From Turritopsis dohrnii (Eukaryota; Cnidaria; Hydrozoa; Anthoathecata; Oceaniidae): a stretch of DNA of 64,000 bases. A model generated the notes under the pieces. The model was not told the origin of the DNA and did not search any database. It saw nothing but the letters and a program-made list of their open reading frames with translations. Shown here piece after piece: positions 1 through 15,000 of the stretch; position 1 is the first letter of the stretch, and every line of letters starts with the position of its first letter. The stretch lies in assembly GCA_027922465.2 (NCBI GenBank), contig BQMF02000007.1:744001-808000 (forward strand). The letters are read 5' to 3'. The position numbers and the translations under genes were made by a program.

Positions 1-15
1 CATTGATACAACTCC
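1..15 (-). CDS. Granulin gene exon 15, first 15 nt only
   Basis: The first 15 bases equal the 5' end of exon 13 (GG AGT TGT ATC AAT G on the minus strand), preceded by the same TTAG acceptor and the same upstream intron. The rest of the exon lies outside the window, so the gene continues to the left. Confidence 0.75.
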
Positions 16-3000
16 CTAACATATATGAAAGCATTTTAAAAAGCCCAAATTGCAACTTAAACGTTTACTATATTGTGAGCCATCAAGACAGACCAACCTA
101 ACATAAACTTATCTTAAGCAAGTAATTAACATCCACGTTGCTATTAACTTAAACAAAAGCTATTACAAATCCTGCTCAACAGTTTCAAGACAACAATATA
201 ATGCTAGATCGTTTATGTAATTTCCCTCTATGCAAATCAATAGAAAATAACAAGAACTTGAAATTAAAACACATCCTGCTTCAGCACTATTTTAGCAGGG
301 GTTGATCCAGAAAATTATTTTGGGCATCCGTAGTAACAGCAGCATAAGGGCGAAAGTGTGTAAATCATACCTGGGGGTCTGAATCTCAGCCTAACAGTTT
401 TTAAGCAGTCTTGTAATTATGAGGCGCGCAATCGCGCTCGCCATAACACTCCTACAGTTAGTTAAGATGTGCTTTTAATCACGCACATAGCTACTCTTTA
501 AAAATATCAACTATTGTGATGAACTAAAATATATAGTCGACTTATTATATTAGTTTTCGCACTCAATTGACAACGAAAGATAACTTAGGTATATTAAGCA
601 ATTTTTTGCTGTTGCTAGGAAGACTGACCATCGTTGCTAAGGTAATTTTGAAATCTCCTTCGTTATACGAATTTATTTGTTCACCTAACAAAAGAATATG
701 AAAACGTAAGTGGTACCAGCAGGACTTAACCAGAAGCTTAACCAGGATTTCCAAGCTAAAATAATAATTCTGTCGGATGGTTGTACACTGTTGGCTGATT
801 GCAAATATCTCATAAAATGAACTAATAGTGGTGGAGAGTAAAAAGGATTCCTGGCATTTGTTTTCTAAGATTATGCTTTCAAACATCCTATACTTTTTTT
901 TGGTGGTTAACGAAAACAAGTTGACATTGAATGAGGAATGTTAATGTTTTCAGAGAGAATGACCTGTTATGTTTTCATTAGATTATTAAGAAATAAGCAA
1001 GAGAAACATTATAAAGTATTTCTGTTTTTATTTTTTGCACAACTAGTATCGAATTTTGGCGCCCAAATTCATCGGTATACCGATGTCGAGATTGACCTAA
1101 ATCAACTCCTGTTTAGTTACGTCCGTCATTTCTTTAGCTGCTACAAACATTTGAGGCATCATTGTCATTTTTTCAAACAGTGTTGCATGAAGAAAGGGTA
1201 GGTAGAACTTAGCAAGTAAATCCAAGTTACAGGGCACTGACAGTTGTTTCCATGGCAATCAGATTGGTACTGATTGAATAACAATGCAAATTAGATGGTT
1301 TGAATTAGGTTATTAAAAACTATACATTGATTAGTTTTATTCCAACATAGTAAAGAAATTATTGTAATTACTGGAAAAGGCTGACTACATCTTGTGAAAC
1401 ACATGTTGCTCTTACCTCCATCACATTTGAAGCCTGACGGACAACAATGGACATGATCAGAACAGCATACAGCATTTGGTAATGGACAACAAGCCCACTG
1501 ACCAGATGCTGACTTGCAACATGTGTTACCATCTGGGCATTGATGAACTCCATCAGGACATGCAACACCATTTGCGGATGACTTTTGAAGTGCAGGTGTA
1601 CGCTTTACAGCCATAAATGTCTGCTGTCCCCTGACACAAGTACCTATTATTGAATCAAAGAATACTTTGAAATGGAAATAAGTTGTCTGAAAAACTGAGA
1701 ACTCATTTGTGTACAAAATTGGATTCAATATCTTATGACACTATTTGAGTGCCATCTGGACATTGACGGATTTCATCAGGGCAATTAAAATTGTTTATTG
1801 ATAGTTTTCTGATGGATTCTGCTTTTGGATCAGGACACCACATTGCCAACTCAAAGATGATTATATTGCAGTCGAGCATCTCTTCCCAGGGTACTGTAAG
1901 GTATTAAAAAACATTCAATAACGCACATTCACCAGGTTCTGACTATTAGGAAATACTTCTTTCCACATATACACAACACCTGCAAGTTTCTTCTTTTTCT
2001 CGTTTTTTATTTTTGTCAGCGATCCCCAAATAAACATAAACACATCCCAATGTACACGCGGCTCGACGTTACCACGACTTTCAGTTACAGTACATTAACA
2101 CACATACCATAATTTTTCCCTGGAGTCCCTCCAAATTTAGCAGTTTATAAATCACATAAACTTCATGAAAATGCTTCATAAATAAAACATATTTTCTATA
2201 ATTACACACGTTCCAACAACTCACATTCGAATCAACTTCGAATTCCATCAAAATATTTGAAGTATTCCATGCATCCATTTATTCCAATACTCACCACTCC
2301 TCCGTGGTGTCTTCATCAATTCAACGATCATCAAACTAAAGTACATACCATATGATGAACCTGAAGACCTACTGCTATAAACATAGCATTAAAAACGAAG
2401 AATTCCATGTGAAATGAAGAATTCCATGTATCTATATATCCCAACACTCATCACTCCACCGTGGTGTCCTCATCAATTCAACGATAATCAAAGTTAAAAA
2501 TACCCCATATAACGAAGCTGTAGACTTACTGCTAAAAAAGAAGAATTCCATGTTAAACGAAGAATTCCATGTATCCGTTCATTCCAATACTCACCACTCC
2601 TCCGTGACGTCGTCATCAATTCAACGATAATAACAAAGAAAAGTTTTGTAGGCATAGCAATACAGTCAATAAAGCGACACTTAATGTATCACTAGAAAGT
2701 ACACTTTACCAACCGAAATAATATATTCGAATATCATTTAGATGTCATACAAAATATATGCAAACAGCAACAAACACATAACCCTGAAAGAAGCATCCAA
2801 ACGATACAATACTAACTCGAGCACCTTTCTCATTCACGTCAAAAAAATGTGACGCTTTTTTTCCCATTTTACTCTTGGCCCCTACATATACAAATGATCT
2901 TCTGGGACACTTATCTTCTGGGATATATGATTTACAATCAGCAATGGATGTGCACCTTCTTTAATAATGCAGCATTTATATAGTTCTCACGCATACGAAA

Positions 3001-6000
3001 AAAACCTGAAATCGACAAACGCTATCACCAAATCAAATGGATGTGCAAAAACCTCTCCACAAAAAACGCACAATGGTACTATCATGGCATTTACAACGGA
3101 ACAAGCACCTACATAAATGGCACAATAAGAGCAAAAAGCACACAAAACGACGATGACATCAAATTAATGAACACATTGCAACATAAAATAATTAATAATT
3201 CTTCTTCACATATAGATAAATATGAACAACTCAAAGAACGCCATTCAGATATCTTCATCCACCGACCTTCAATTCACATTCACGAAAGTTCATATAGACC
3301 CTACACCTACGCCACTCCTTACACCAATACAATCACCAATACAATCACCAAAGGAATTTCAAAGCATTGGCATCCGATTAAGACACAACAACACCCTGAC
3401 AGTTGTCAGGGAAAACACAAACACAAATACATGCACTTCATCATTACAACCAAAGAATTCAAAGAAAGGCACAGACACGCAGGAATGCATCAACACCGAC
3501 GAAAGCATACAATCACAGCACAAACAGACACCTAGACACACGCTACTTCCCACGCCGTCTCAAAACACATGACTGCCTACACCATCCGCAAAACAAAGCA
3601 CACGCATATAACAACACCAAGTATGTCGATTTAAAGCAAATGCACATAACAGAAACACCAAACAAACAACACTGACTAACATATATTAGCAACAACCATC
3701 ACAACTCCAAAAAAAAACCACTCCATTTCACACACAAGCAAAACAATATTCACACACAAAACAATAATGACACACACGCCTTTTACATCTATAAATACAT
3801 ACAAGCCTTCAACGTCTACACACACAACAATGTCCCCAAAAATATGCACACACTTCCGCCACACCCTCGCATCACACAACCAACATTTTCATTTAAACAA
3901 TCACGTCAATAAAATCCAAATCGAACCACCATTTTTATCACAAAGATTAGGTCAATAGAATCCAAATCGAACGTCATTCGAATTTCATACCATAGACACG
4001 GCATTATCAACAAAAAGAAAACAAAAAGATAAAATCTTCCGAAAGTGCAGACGCAAAAAGTATCACAACCTATACGTAAGTTTTTAATTCAATCACTCGT
4101 CTCCCAGTCCTCCCAAGTCACCCATAGCATATACAGAAACCCCTGCCAAAAGCATCAGTAGTTCATACAGCTGATAGACCGTGGTACCATAGGTCACCAG
4201 AAACGAACTGACATTGTGTAAATGTAGGTGTCAGCTCCTGATGAAGGACCTACAATTCTGCCTTTGTCTTGGCAAACTCATACACGCGTCTTTTTCTACA
4301 CATCCTTGTACATACTATGAAAGACTTCTCTCATTTTATTGCACATTTCTAGCTTCTAATTCACTAACACTATATAATTTCTAATTTGACATTATAGTTT
4401 CTAATTGACTAATAAACGACACATCTACCTTGTGTGTAACACTAAAACAAATCACCACTGACAAGGACACAAGAACAGGACAATGCACCCCACTATACAC
4501 TTATATTGCACCACACTCCCTGCACTAACGCAACACCACGACTCTCCACACTTCCTATCTGAGAGACTAATTTTCACTTCACACCTTGTAATTTATACAC
4601 AGTTCACCTAATTTACACTTTCTCTCTAAGTCAGTCACTGCTTATGCTGCAACACCACTCTTGAAAAACAAATACATTATATATTCCCTTAATCACTGTC
4701 GCAACAGTTTCAGTATCTCAAAAATTCCTATTTCCAACTTCCTGTGAGCAAAAAGGTATTCTATTTTGACCTTCAGGCCTCAGGGCCTCTTGTTGCAATT
4801 TCAAAAGGTATCTATTAGTTTAAAGAGAAAGCACCCAAGTTTGCGAAAGTACGTTAACACCACTCTTGATGCATTTAAATTCATCTGGAGAGTGCTTGCG
4901 TAATCGCAACATACTGACATTTGGTTTCCTTATTTGGTAATATTTTATGATAATTGTTAAACAATGGCTGGTGACAGCCGAAAGCTTTGCTACATGAAAT
5001 ACATGAACGTGTCATAAAAAAATTTGTTTCTTGTCTCTTATAACACCACTCTTGTCTACTTTGGGAAATTTGCCAGGTTCAAAATCTTTTTAAAAAATCA
5101 TATAAAAGGAGATGGCCTTACCTTCCTTAACCATAATATCTAGGGCATTAAAGATTCAAAAGGAATAAAAAAAAAACATTCTTACCCCCATTGCAAATAA
5201 ATCCAGATGGACAACAATGGACATGATCAGAACAGCATACAGCATTTGGTAATGGACAACAACCCCACTGTCCAGATGCTAACTTGCAACATGTGTTGCC
5301 ATCTGGGCATTCAGAAGTACCATCAGGACATACAACACTGTTGGATGATCTTTTTTCAAGTGCAGGAGTACGCTTAAAAGCCGCCATTGTTTTCTCTTCA
5401 TTGATACAACTCCCTAACATATATGAAAGCATTTTAAAAAGCCCAAATTGCAACTTAAACGTTTACTATATTGTGAGCCATCGAGACAGACCAACCTAAC
5501 ATAAACTTATCTTAAGCAAGTAATTAACATTGCTATTAACTTAAACAAAAACTATTACAAATCCTGCTCAACAGTTTCAAGACAACAATATAATGCTAGA
5601 TCACACTAGCGCTTGCCATAACGCTCACCATAACGCTCCTACAGTTAGTTAAAAGGGAAGTCTACTTTTGAAAAACATTTTTCAGAAATTGTCAAAAATG
5701 ATACATTATATTCCATAAAACAGAAAAAATATATAATGCATCACTTAAAAACATTTTTTCAGTTATTTTCATGACGAATAGGTTCACCATATTCTTGTGT
5801 TTTTGATACGGTTGCGCAAAGAGCGAAAGCCTGGACCCCAATCGAAGCAATTACGTCACGTCGTGCAAGAGAGTAAACCGGACGTTGATATTCACATGAA
5901 AAATCAATGTCAACAAGCAGCGAGGACTCCGAGACTGATGATTTTTCGTTTAATGAAGAATTTTCCTCTTCCAATATGCAAGTAAACTGAAACCTTATGA

Positions 6001-9000
6001 TTTTGAACCAATCGTTTCCTCGGATGAAAGTAGTAATGAAGATTACATCGGTTACAACAGCTCTTCTGCATCAAATTCTCGCATAGGTAATATTTCATGG
6101 TGCGAATGCGGCGGCGAGTGCAAAAATATGACAAATGAAGCTGAAAGCATATATTGAGTCGAGTCTAATGAAATACCAGACGATTTCTTTGATGGTAAAT
6201 GCAAAATATTTGAGTAATAAAGTTTGATTACACTTTTATTTTCTTTTATGATTTTTTCGAAATTCTTTCAACTTTCAACTTTAACTATTTCTCTCGCTTT
6301 CACGCATCACAGATTTGTCAATTACGATCCTATGAAAAATGCTCCATCGTTGGTCATTTTCCCTTTGACTTCTAATAATAAACTAAGCCTCTTTGAAATA
6401 TTAGTAACGATGGAGAACGAAAATGTGATCTTCGAAAAGTTATTCTATCTGAATGAAAAGAATTATTCCAATCCATATTCATAAACGGGGGTAAATGTGT
6501 GCTTCTTCTTTAGGAATTAAGTGCATAACCAAAGCGCCTGGTTTTCATACGATCTGCATTGAACAGTGCGTTTTGGAAACAGCCATGGCAGCTATTAACG
6601 AATAAGGGGGCAAGACGTTGGAGAAAAAAAAACGAGTTAGTTTAATTTTGTTTATATCGTGAATGATATCAAGTTTTCTGAAGATTGGCGGCGTTTTTTC
6701 TCAGAAGAGAAAGTAAATAGTGTGGACACAGCGTCTTCCTTAAGACGACGGTTTCTCTTGATTCCCAAAAGTTCAGCCAATCAAGAAAAAAGAAAGAAAG
6801 ATTGAAAAATAGTATAAAATTGAAATGTGTAAAAACCAGGTTTTACAATATCTCCAGTAACTCCCCCCAGTTTTCTTCTTTTGATATTCACGTGGTGCAC
6901 ATGTTTCATTCAAAATCAATTTCTTTGCAATCGTTGTAGAATACAGAAATTGTTTTGAAAATAGTCGTACGGTAGAAAGATAATAAAAGCACTTTACAGT
7001 ATTCATCATCCTTTATAGTGGGAATGACATACAATATCTAAAGCAAGTTTGTAAATATGATGTGTTCATACCCTGAAAGTCACGTACGAAGCAATGCTCT
7101 TCAAAGTGATCTGAACAGATGTAAAAAATACAGTCTTTGGGAAGTGTTCCGTCACGTTGTATGTTATGCAGCCATTGCTTTCGAATATCTTTGTGTTGTT
7201 TAGATGGAATTCGATGGAAACTAATTTCTTTTACCTTTCGCTTTGATCGATTCGTACAATCTATTAGCTGAACAGCTAACCATAATTTCACAAGAACTTG
7301 TTATAAACTTTCACGAAAAAGATATTTTTTTGCTTCACTGAATTCTTCGCATGCGAGATTTGTTTCTTGCACGACGTGACATCATACAGTGTACTTGGAC
7401 CCAGTTCTCTTGAAAACTTTTGCTACTCGTATTTTCCGTAGTAAATCAAGAGCATGATGGCGGGGAATTTAAATGTTTTGGAGAGTAAACGAACACTGAA
7501 TTTGTATTTTTTTTGTTCTTCTTATGTTTGAGTACAAATAAAACACAAAATCTGTTATTTCATTTTTTAGTAGACTTCCCCTTTAAGATGTGCTTTTAAT
7601 CACGCACGTAGCTACTTATTAAAAATATCAACTATTATGATGAACTACAATATAGTCAACTTATTATATTAGTTTTCGCACTCAATTGACAACAAAAGAT
7701 AACTTAGGTATATTAAGTAATAAAACTTAGCATGTAAATTCAAGTTACAGGGCACTGACAGTTGTTTTCATGGCAATCAGATTGGTACTGATTGAATAAC
7801 AATGCAAATTAGATGGTTTGAATTAGGTTATTAAAAACTATACATTGATTAGTTTTATTCCAACATAGTAAAGAAATTATTGTAATTACTGGAAAAGGCT
7901 GACTACATCTTGTGAAACACATGTTGCTCTTACCTCCATCACATTTGAAGCCTGACGGACAACAATGGACATGATCAGAACAGCATACAGCATTTGGTAA
8001 TGGACAACAAGCCCACTGACCAGATGCTGACTTGCAACATGTGTTACCATCTGGGCATTGATGAACTCCATCAGGACATGCAACACCATTTGCGGATGAC
8101 TTTTGAAGTGCAGGTGTACGCTTTACAGCCATAAATGTCTGCTGTCCCCTGACGCAAGTACCTATTATTGAATCAAAGAATACTTTGAAATGGAAATAAG
8201 TTGTCTGAAAAACTGAGAACTCATTTATGTACAAAATTGGATTCAATATCTTATGACACTATTTGAGTGTCATCTGGACATTGACGGATTTCATCAGGAC
8301 AATTAAAATTGTTTATTGATAGTTTTCTAATGGATTCTGCTTTTGGATCAGGACACCACATTGCCAACCCAAAATCACAAAAAAATCCTTTTCGGCAGAT
8401 ACTGTATTTGCCGGTGTATCAGTCAATGTTTTTGACGTTAATTTAGTGCTTAAAGTCAGGTGTCGACTTATACATCAGGTCAATTTCATCATCGTTATTT
8501 TTATCATTATTGTTAAACTTAAAATTGTTAAAAAAATAATTCTTGCAATTGTTTTACACTCACCGTCTGTGCTCTGATCTTAATCAATTAAGCGAACAAT
8601 GATTGAATTATTGCGCACCTGTTCCGGTGCGCAGGTAAAAGAAAAAGCAAAATTACTGTCTCAGCAAAAAATGACCAATTATGGTCATTTTAATTAATTG
8701 GTAAAAGACAAGGGAATTAATGTAGTTTTGTGTATAACACTGTCAATATAATTATTATGCTTTAAAATACATTTAGTTGTAGAAAGTGTGAACCTGATAA
8801 ACAAAATCATACAAAAAACACAACAAATCACACAAAATAACTCAACGCACATGTTCACTCATGTATTTTCACGCCGGTGTGAGTTTATGTAGTTCTGCAA
8901 AATTATTAATAAAATGGATGCTTGACAAGTTTAGAAAACTAGTTTTCTCTGTCGCGAAAAAATTATGCACTTTCCATGTTTGATCAGATGAAAGATGATC

Positions 9001-12000
9001 AAGTTTAGGTTCGACTTATACACCAGACTTAACAATCTAGCATCTATTTGAACTTTCATATTAACTGTTCGACTTATACAGAAAGTCGACCTACACACCA
9101 GCAAATACGGTATCTTGGTGAATGCTTGAATGCTTGTAGTGATTCCACTAAAGTCCCTAGGAATTCTTCACAACCATTTAAATATTCGTATACAGAATCT
9201 TCTGGTTAACATTAGGTCTTACATCGATCAAGACATGGCTTTTATGTTTTTTCTTTAATTTTTGACTGAATATTTTGCTTATCTTTTATTTATTTTTCTT
9301 TTATTGGGTATCACTTCTTGCAAGGGTTCAAACAGTCATTATTAGGCAAAGATTTACGAAAGAAGAAAAAATTGAAAGGAAGAAAGTCAGAGAAAGTCTG
9401 CCAGTCAGAGCCCATTCCAGAATGGCAGAAAGATCATGCTGCAGAGAACCAGTAAGTTCAGTCTGATCAAATTGATCAGGTTTATTACAGATTACAGAGC
9501 AGTATGTCATCAATCAGTGACGAAATATATTGGTGGGGGGTTCATCACTATACAATGTCTGGCAGCACAAAACTTGGATCAACTGCAGCTTTGGCCACCG
9601 CAGATATTAACATAAAAACAAAGTAGACATTGAATAGGGTAGAAAGTACAATCACCTGATACACACAAACTGAAGTACACAACTTCATATGAAATTTTAG
9701 GAGTCTACTGTACAACGTGAAGAATCAGGGAGGTCATTGATGAAAATTTGGAAAAGAATAGGACCAAGGACAGAGCCCCCCTCGAATAAGCACTCCTCTG
9801 GGGAGGGGCGCTTATACGGATCCAGCCCACAGGTTCCAAGACCATGACCATGACATTTCCTGGAACGAACTGTTTAAACAACACTGCACCGACTGTTACG
9901 ATGAATGGCTAGCCTCTTGCAGTATTATTAATCGAGAAAGTAGAAGAAGCTTGGCCATCTAAGTAAACTTTCAGCTGCCCACCTTGCAAAAAAGATTCCC
10001 TGTCAAAGGACTTACAAATGTCAAGAGCAACAGCTCTCCTCTCCATTCTTTTCTAGCACACAACAGATTCTTTCAGTAAAGAAAGTCAGGAGATCAGCAG
10101 TGGAACATGCCTTATGAAAATCATACTGTTAATCTGACCAAAAGCCACCAGATTCCAGTTGAGATTCTAGAGCGCACTTATTGAGAGATTGATCGACCTT
10201 ACTAACTACTGAAAACAAACTAATACGAGGATAATTAAGAGGATCAGATCCGTCACCAGAGTTCTTAAACACAGAAACAACAGGAGCACATTTCCAACAA
10301 GATGGAAAATAAGAGTTAAGCAGACAAATATTAAGAAGAACTGGGATGTGGTCAGACCAGTTGAAGAAGAGTCAAGTATGGAAATACACCTAAAGTGTAA
10401 TTATGGATATCCTGGAGAGTAAAATCATAGCAAGGAGGAAACTCAGGAAGATGTTGACCAGAATTTGGTAACAAGCAGTTGTGAGTGAAAAGTGCGAGCA
10501 AAGAGCTCTGACTTCTCATCGACAAATGTGTTACATTCAGAACATCAACAAGAGAGGAACAGCAGATTTTCGTTTGAGATGCTGTTTAAGATCTTCCAAG
10601 AGTCTTGAGAACCAAGTCTCTGGGTGTAGAACTTGATTTTAACTCCTGATAGCTATTCCTAGCAGTCTGCAGAATATTTATATAGTTGCTACAAGCAACA
10701 GAAAAAGAGCCCCTTAAGTTTAGCAGAGTTTTCTCATTAGACAAAGATCAAGTAAAGTACCTTAACGGAAGTAATTTTCTCCAGAAGAAATTTTTCACGG
10801 AATTTAATTTCACGGTTGAGAAGGTAAAAATGGCAGATTTTTGCAAAATTTAATTTCAGATATAGAATAATGGTAAGCTTCCACACCAGCATCATCTGTG
10901 TAAGTCGACCCTAGCCATTTTGAATGATGAAGATTGAAATCACCACAGACAATAATGTTTGCTGAGGGATTGTCACACAATATAGAAGGATCAACAGAAG
11001 ATCAATAGAGGAAATAAATAGTACAATGCTGGAGAGCAAGTTGAAAACACAACTAAGAATGAGCAAGTTTTAGTACTAATTCAGTAATGCAAGCAATAGA
11101 AAAAATGGAAAAATGTATCAGAGGAAGGCAACCATCAACTTGAAAGTCTGAAAAGGATATAAAAGGATCAAGGTTAGTTCCACATAGAGCAAAAAGGTTC
11201 AAAGTTAGTTCCACATAGAGCAAAAAGGACCGAGGTTAGTTCCAGCAAAAAAGTGAATGAAAAGCTCAACGAAAGACTCAACAAAAGGAAAGTACAAACC
11301 ACAAACATATGAGTATCATAGCAAGAGATCATAGCAAGAGAGGCTTTGGTGGTTTGGATTAAGTAACTGTCCTTTATATAAGTTAAGAGCCCTTATACAT
11401 AAGAAGGAGAGAACCTTGTCATTCATCAGGAAAAATATGCAGGATCCAGCAAAGGAAGTTCTGTTCCATAATCTGGAATGACCCAATGTCATAGAAAAGG
11501 CAGACATAATAGCCTCAGAAAACGCACTCCTGATGAGGTAGGGGAACCATTTTATGCATTACATGGCACTACAACATAACAAAAACTTGATAGAGCAGGC
11601 TCTTCCAATAGCTACAGAGGAAGTTCGGCCTCTTGTACTATCAGACATTTTGGGGGTGAACAGCAACCACCTGAATCCAATAGCCTTTATCAATGCAATA
11701 TCTTCACAAGCAAGAAAGCAAAAGAAACCAAATGAAATGAAACTATGTAGACCATATCTGCGTCTTACCAATAAGTAAGGAAAAAGTAACAAGGCAGGGT
11801 GATAGCATAAGCTACCTACTCTTTTAAGGTTGTAAATAAAACATAGTTCATGAAAAGGGTTCATCCTAGAGTGACTGTTTTTATACAATTTTATGGTCAA
11901 GTTCTTATGTTGAGTGGAGACCACCATGCAGAGATAAAAACTTCTTTCTACAGTAGTAATTAACATCAGATTCTTTTTTGACAGGGAATATCATTGCATT

Positions 12001-15000
12001 CCCAATTCAATGTCACATTTCTCAGGAAAGTAACTGGACAATCAAAATTTGTTGACATCCCTCAAATTCTTGATCAATTATAATACTTACCCACATCACA
12101 TTTGAAACCTGACGGACAACAATGAACATGATCAGAACAGCATACAGCATTTGGTAATGGACAACAACCCCATTGACCAGATGCTAACTTGCAACAGGTG
12201 TTGCCATCTGGGCATTCAGATGTACCATCAGGACATACCACACTGTTGGATGAGGACTTTCGAATTGTGAGCGTACGCTTTGAAGCCATAATTGTCTCCT
12301 GTCCCCTGACACAAGTACCTGGTTATTAAATGCAGACATTCTTGTACATTGGAATAAATTCGTCTTAAAAACAGAAAACACCAACATTTCACAAAACCAC
12401 ATAAAAGGAGATTCCTTAACTTTCTTTAATCATAAGATCTAGAGTCATTGAAAACTTCAATTTGAATAGCGAAAGTACTTCTACCTCCAGCACATTTAAA
12501 CCCAGATGGGCAACAATGAACATGATCAGAACAGCATACAGCATTTGGTAATGGACAACAACCCCACTGACCAGATGCTAACTTGCAACAGGTGTTGTCA
12601 TCTGGACATTGATGCACTCCATCAGGACATAAAACACTGTTTGTGGATGATTTTCTTAATGCTGGATAACGTTTGAAAGCTGCGATCGTCTCCTTTCCCC
12701 TGCCACAAGTTCCTATGGTTACATCCAAACATTCTTACAAAAACATTCAATAGGATATGCACTAAATAAGAACAACATCTGTAGACATTGAAGAATTCAT
12801 ATGAAATATCTGGTAGTATCATTACCCCCATTGCATTTAAATCCAGATGGACAACAATGGACATGATCTGAACAGCATACAGCATTTGGTAATGGACAAC
12901 AACCCCACTGACCAGATGCTAACTTGCAACAGGTGTTTGCATTTGGACATTCATGTATTCTATCAGGACATACCACACTATTTGAGGAAACTTTTTGTAA
13001 TGCTGAAGTGCGCTTAAAAGCCATTATTTTTTCAAATCCCCGAACACAAGTCCCTAAAAGCAATAATCATAGACATATAATTCATGTTTTGATTAAGGCA
13101 CTGTCTACACTGGAACCTAGGTTCACACTTACTACAATAACATTTTTCAGTCATATAATTGGGTTTAATGTTTATTACACCAAAATATTTTAACACATCA
13201 ATCAAAATAATAAATCCAACATGACACTTATATTACTGCGAAGAACAAAATAAAGTAGTTGTGCTCAAAACTGTTTTAAAACTGTTTTAAAAAAATCCAA
13301 AAATAATATCACGCAGATCAACCATCAAAAAATGTAGTGTGTTGATACATTCGCATAGGTTGATCCATAAAATTATTTTGGGTGTCAGTAGTAATAGCAA
13401 CATAGGGGGAAGGCCTTTTTAACAACGTACCTGGGGTCTGGGATCCAGAGGATCTCGGGATCTCAGCATATTTAAGCTTTAAGAGTCACTTTTTTTATTA
13501 AAAACAATTCTTTTCATGAAATGGATAAATACCAATATTCTTCCTTGAAAATGAATTACATCAAACGCCATTTAAAGTAGATGTTAAATTGGTCCAGAAT
13601 TGCTTGTATGTAAAATATGTAAAATATGGAAGTATACTATAACTAGAAGCTTCATGTTTGTTTGAAGTAGAAAAATGAGTGAAATATCTTTCTAAAAACT
13701 TTATATTCAGCTAACACTTTCAGTAGCCATCATCAGAATTATAATACAAGTTAAAATCAAAATATATACAAACGGTTACTGTAGTAACAAACATTAAAAA
13801 CCACTTCACTACAACATTAGTTGAATAATTTCAAAGGAACTTTTGAACTTTGAACCCCCTTGTGCATTTAATGTGAGCTTATGACATTTTATTAACAACA
13901 CTTCTGTTGTAGTTCTTACATAGTAATTGTTCATTTTTTTGTGCTACGCAATTATTTCAAAGTCCTCCTTGTGTGTGAATACATGAGACTTGCAGTCCTT
14001 ACATCATCATGGTAATCACCATGGTAATCTATTCGTTTGGAAATTCTTCTACTTACTTCCCCTATATATGTTGCCTCAAAGTCTTGTTCAGGACAGGTGA
14101 CTTTACATATCAGACAGTTTTCATGTTCAAATTGGGTTTTGTCTTTGACAGTGAAATCAGTTCCCAAATTTTCTAGCTGTGTAGATCATTTTTGTTTTGA
14201 TCAAACCTTGACAATGTTTCCCTTAATGATTTCATCAGCTTTTCACCTTGTAATCCTTGGTACAGCACCATGATAGAACTTTCAACTTTATCACTATCAA
14301 CAACTGGCACTTCAACAGTAGCAGGTTGTGTTTGAACTTCTCTGTCTTTTTGGATTTCGTTAACTAACCATTGATTTCAATGAAGGCTTTTCTCTGATGC
14401 TTCAACTGTGTTTCCAGATACGTTTCATTAGAGCAATTGTCATAGGCCCCAAGTAGGAGTGTAGGTAGCATTCCCTGTTTCCATTCAAGGGTGCAAAAAA
14501 ACACCAATTTAGATTATGCTATCATCTGTCAGTTTCCTATAAAGGATTGTATCAATTCTACCATTATTTTGTATTAATAGAACCTCTAGGAATGAGATTT
14601 TACCATAACTCTCCATCTCATAGGTAAATTTTATGTTCTTATGGAACAGGTTCAGTTGAATCATCACAAATTCAATTGATTCTCCATGTGGTAGCGTCAT
14701 CCACATATCGTTTCCATGGTAACATTATGTTTTGTAAGTGTGGAAGGTAAAGAGAGTCTCTAATTCCACCATGAATAACCAGCAATAATTGGACCCAATG
14801 GCGATCCCATTGCAACCGTGTCAGTTTGTATAAGAAAGTTTTTCTACTTCTACTTGGAAGCATATATTTTATTGGAAAAGATAATTTCTCAGATAGAGGA
14901 GTTTGAGCAGATGGAGGTAAGTTAACTAGCAAGGAAAACCTTTGCAAATTTAATAAAGATGAAGATCATCTGGAAATTAAACAGTTTTGTATCTCAGAGA

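Larger units (their letters stand above)
1..1858. repeat. Segmental duplication copy A (pairs with 5399-8373)
   Basis: From position 1 to about 1858 the sequence follows 5399-8373, including granulin exons 14/12 and 15/13 and the intron between. Copy A alone has about 600 bp at 600-1205 and about 200 bp at 206-425. Copy B alone has the TTAA-flanked element at 5653-7582. The duplicated unit is therefore two granulin exons plus introns. Confidence 0.85.
5653..7582. mobile_element. TTAA-flanked Kolobok-like DNA transposon, degenerate
   Basis: Bounded by TTAA on both sides (5649-5652 and 7583-7586), with short inverted ends (AAGGGAAGTCTAC left; GTAGACTTCCCC right). Duplication copy A shows the empty site with one TTAA. 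Inside are a P2X7-tail-like protein fragment on the plus strand and a THAP domain on the minus strand. TTAA target sites and THAP-bearing transposases are known of the Kolobok superfamily. No intact transposase is visible, so the copy is probably dead. Confidence 0.75.
5399..8373. repeat. Segmental duplication copy B (pairs with 1-1858)
   Basis: Carries granulin exons 12 and 13 and the truncated granulin relic at 8262-8352. It is interrupted at a TTAA by the 1.93-kb element at 5653-7582. Copy A has an uninterrupted TTAAGATG at the same point (near 460) and so preserves the empty site. Confidence 0.85.

Noticed and set aside
563..1201. Opposed open frames (563-919 minus, 938-1201 plus) in the extra segment of duplication copy A
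   Set aside because: No domains, no splice context, and the segment is absent from copy B; probably an inserted repeat of unknown type.
3041..3675. Overlapping open frames of 90-164 codons on the plus strand
   Set aside because: They come from a strong A/C bias that removes stops in several frames at once; no domain, no splice support, His/Thr/Asn-rich translation.
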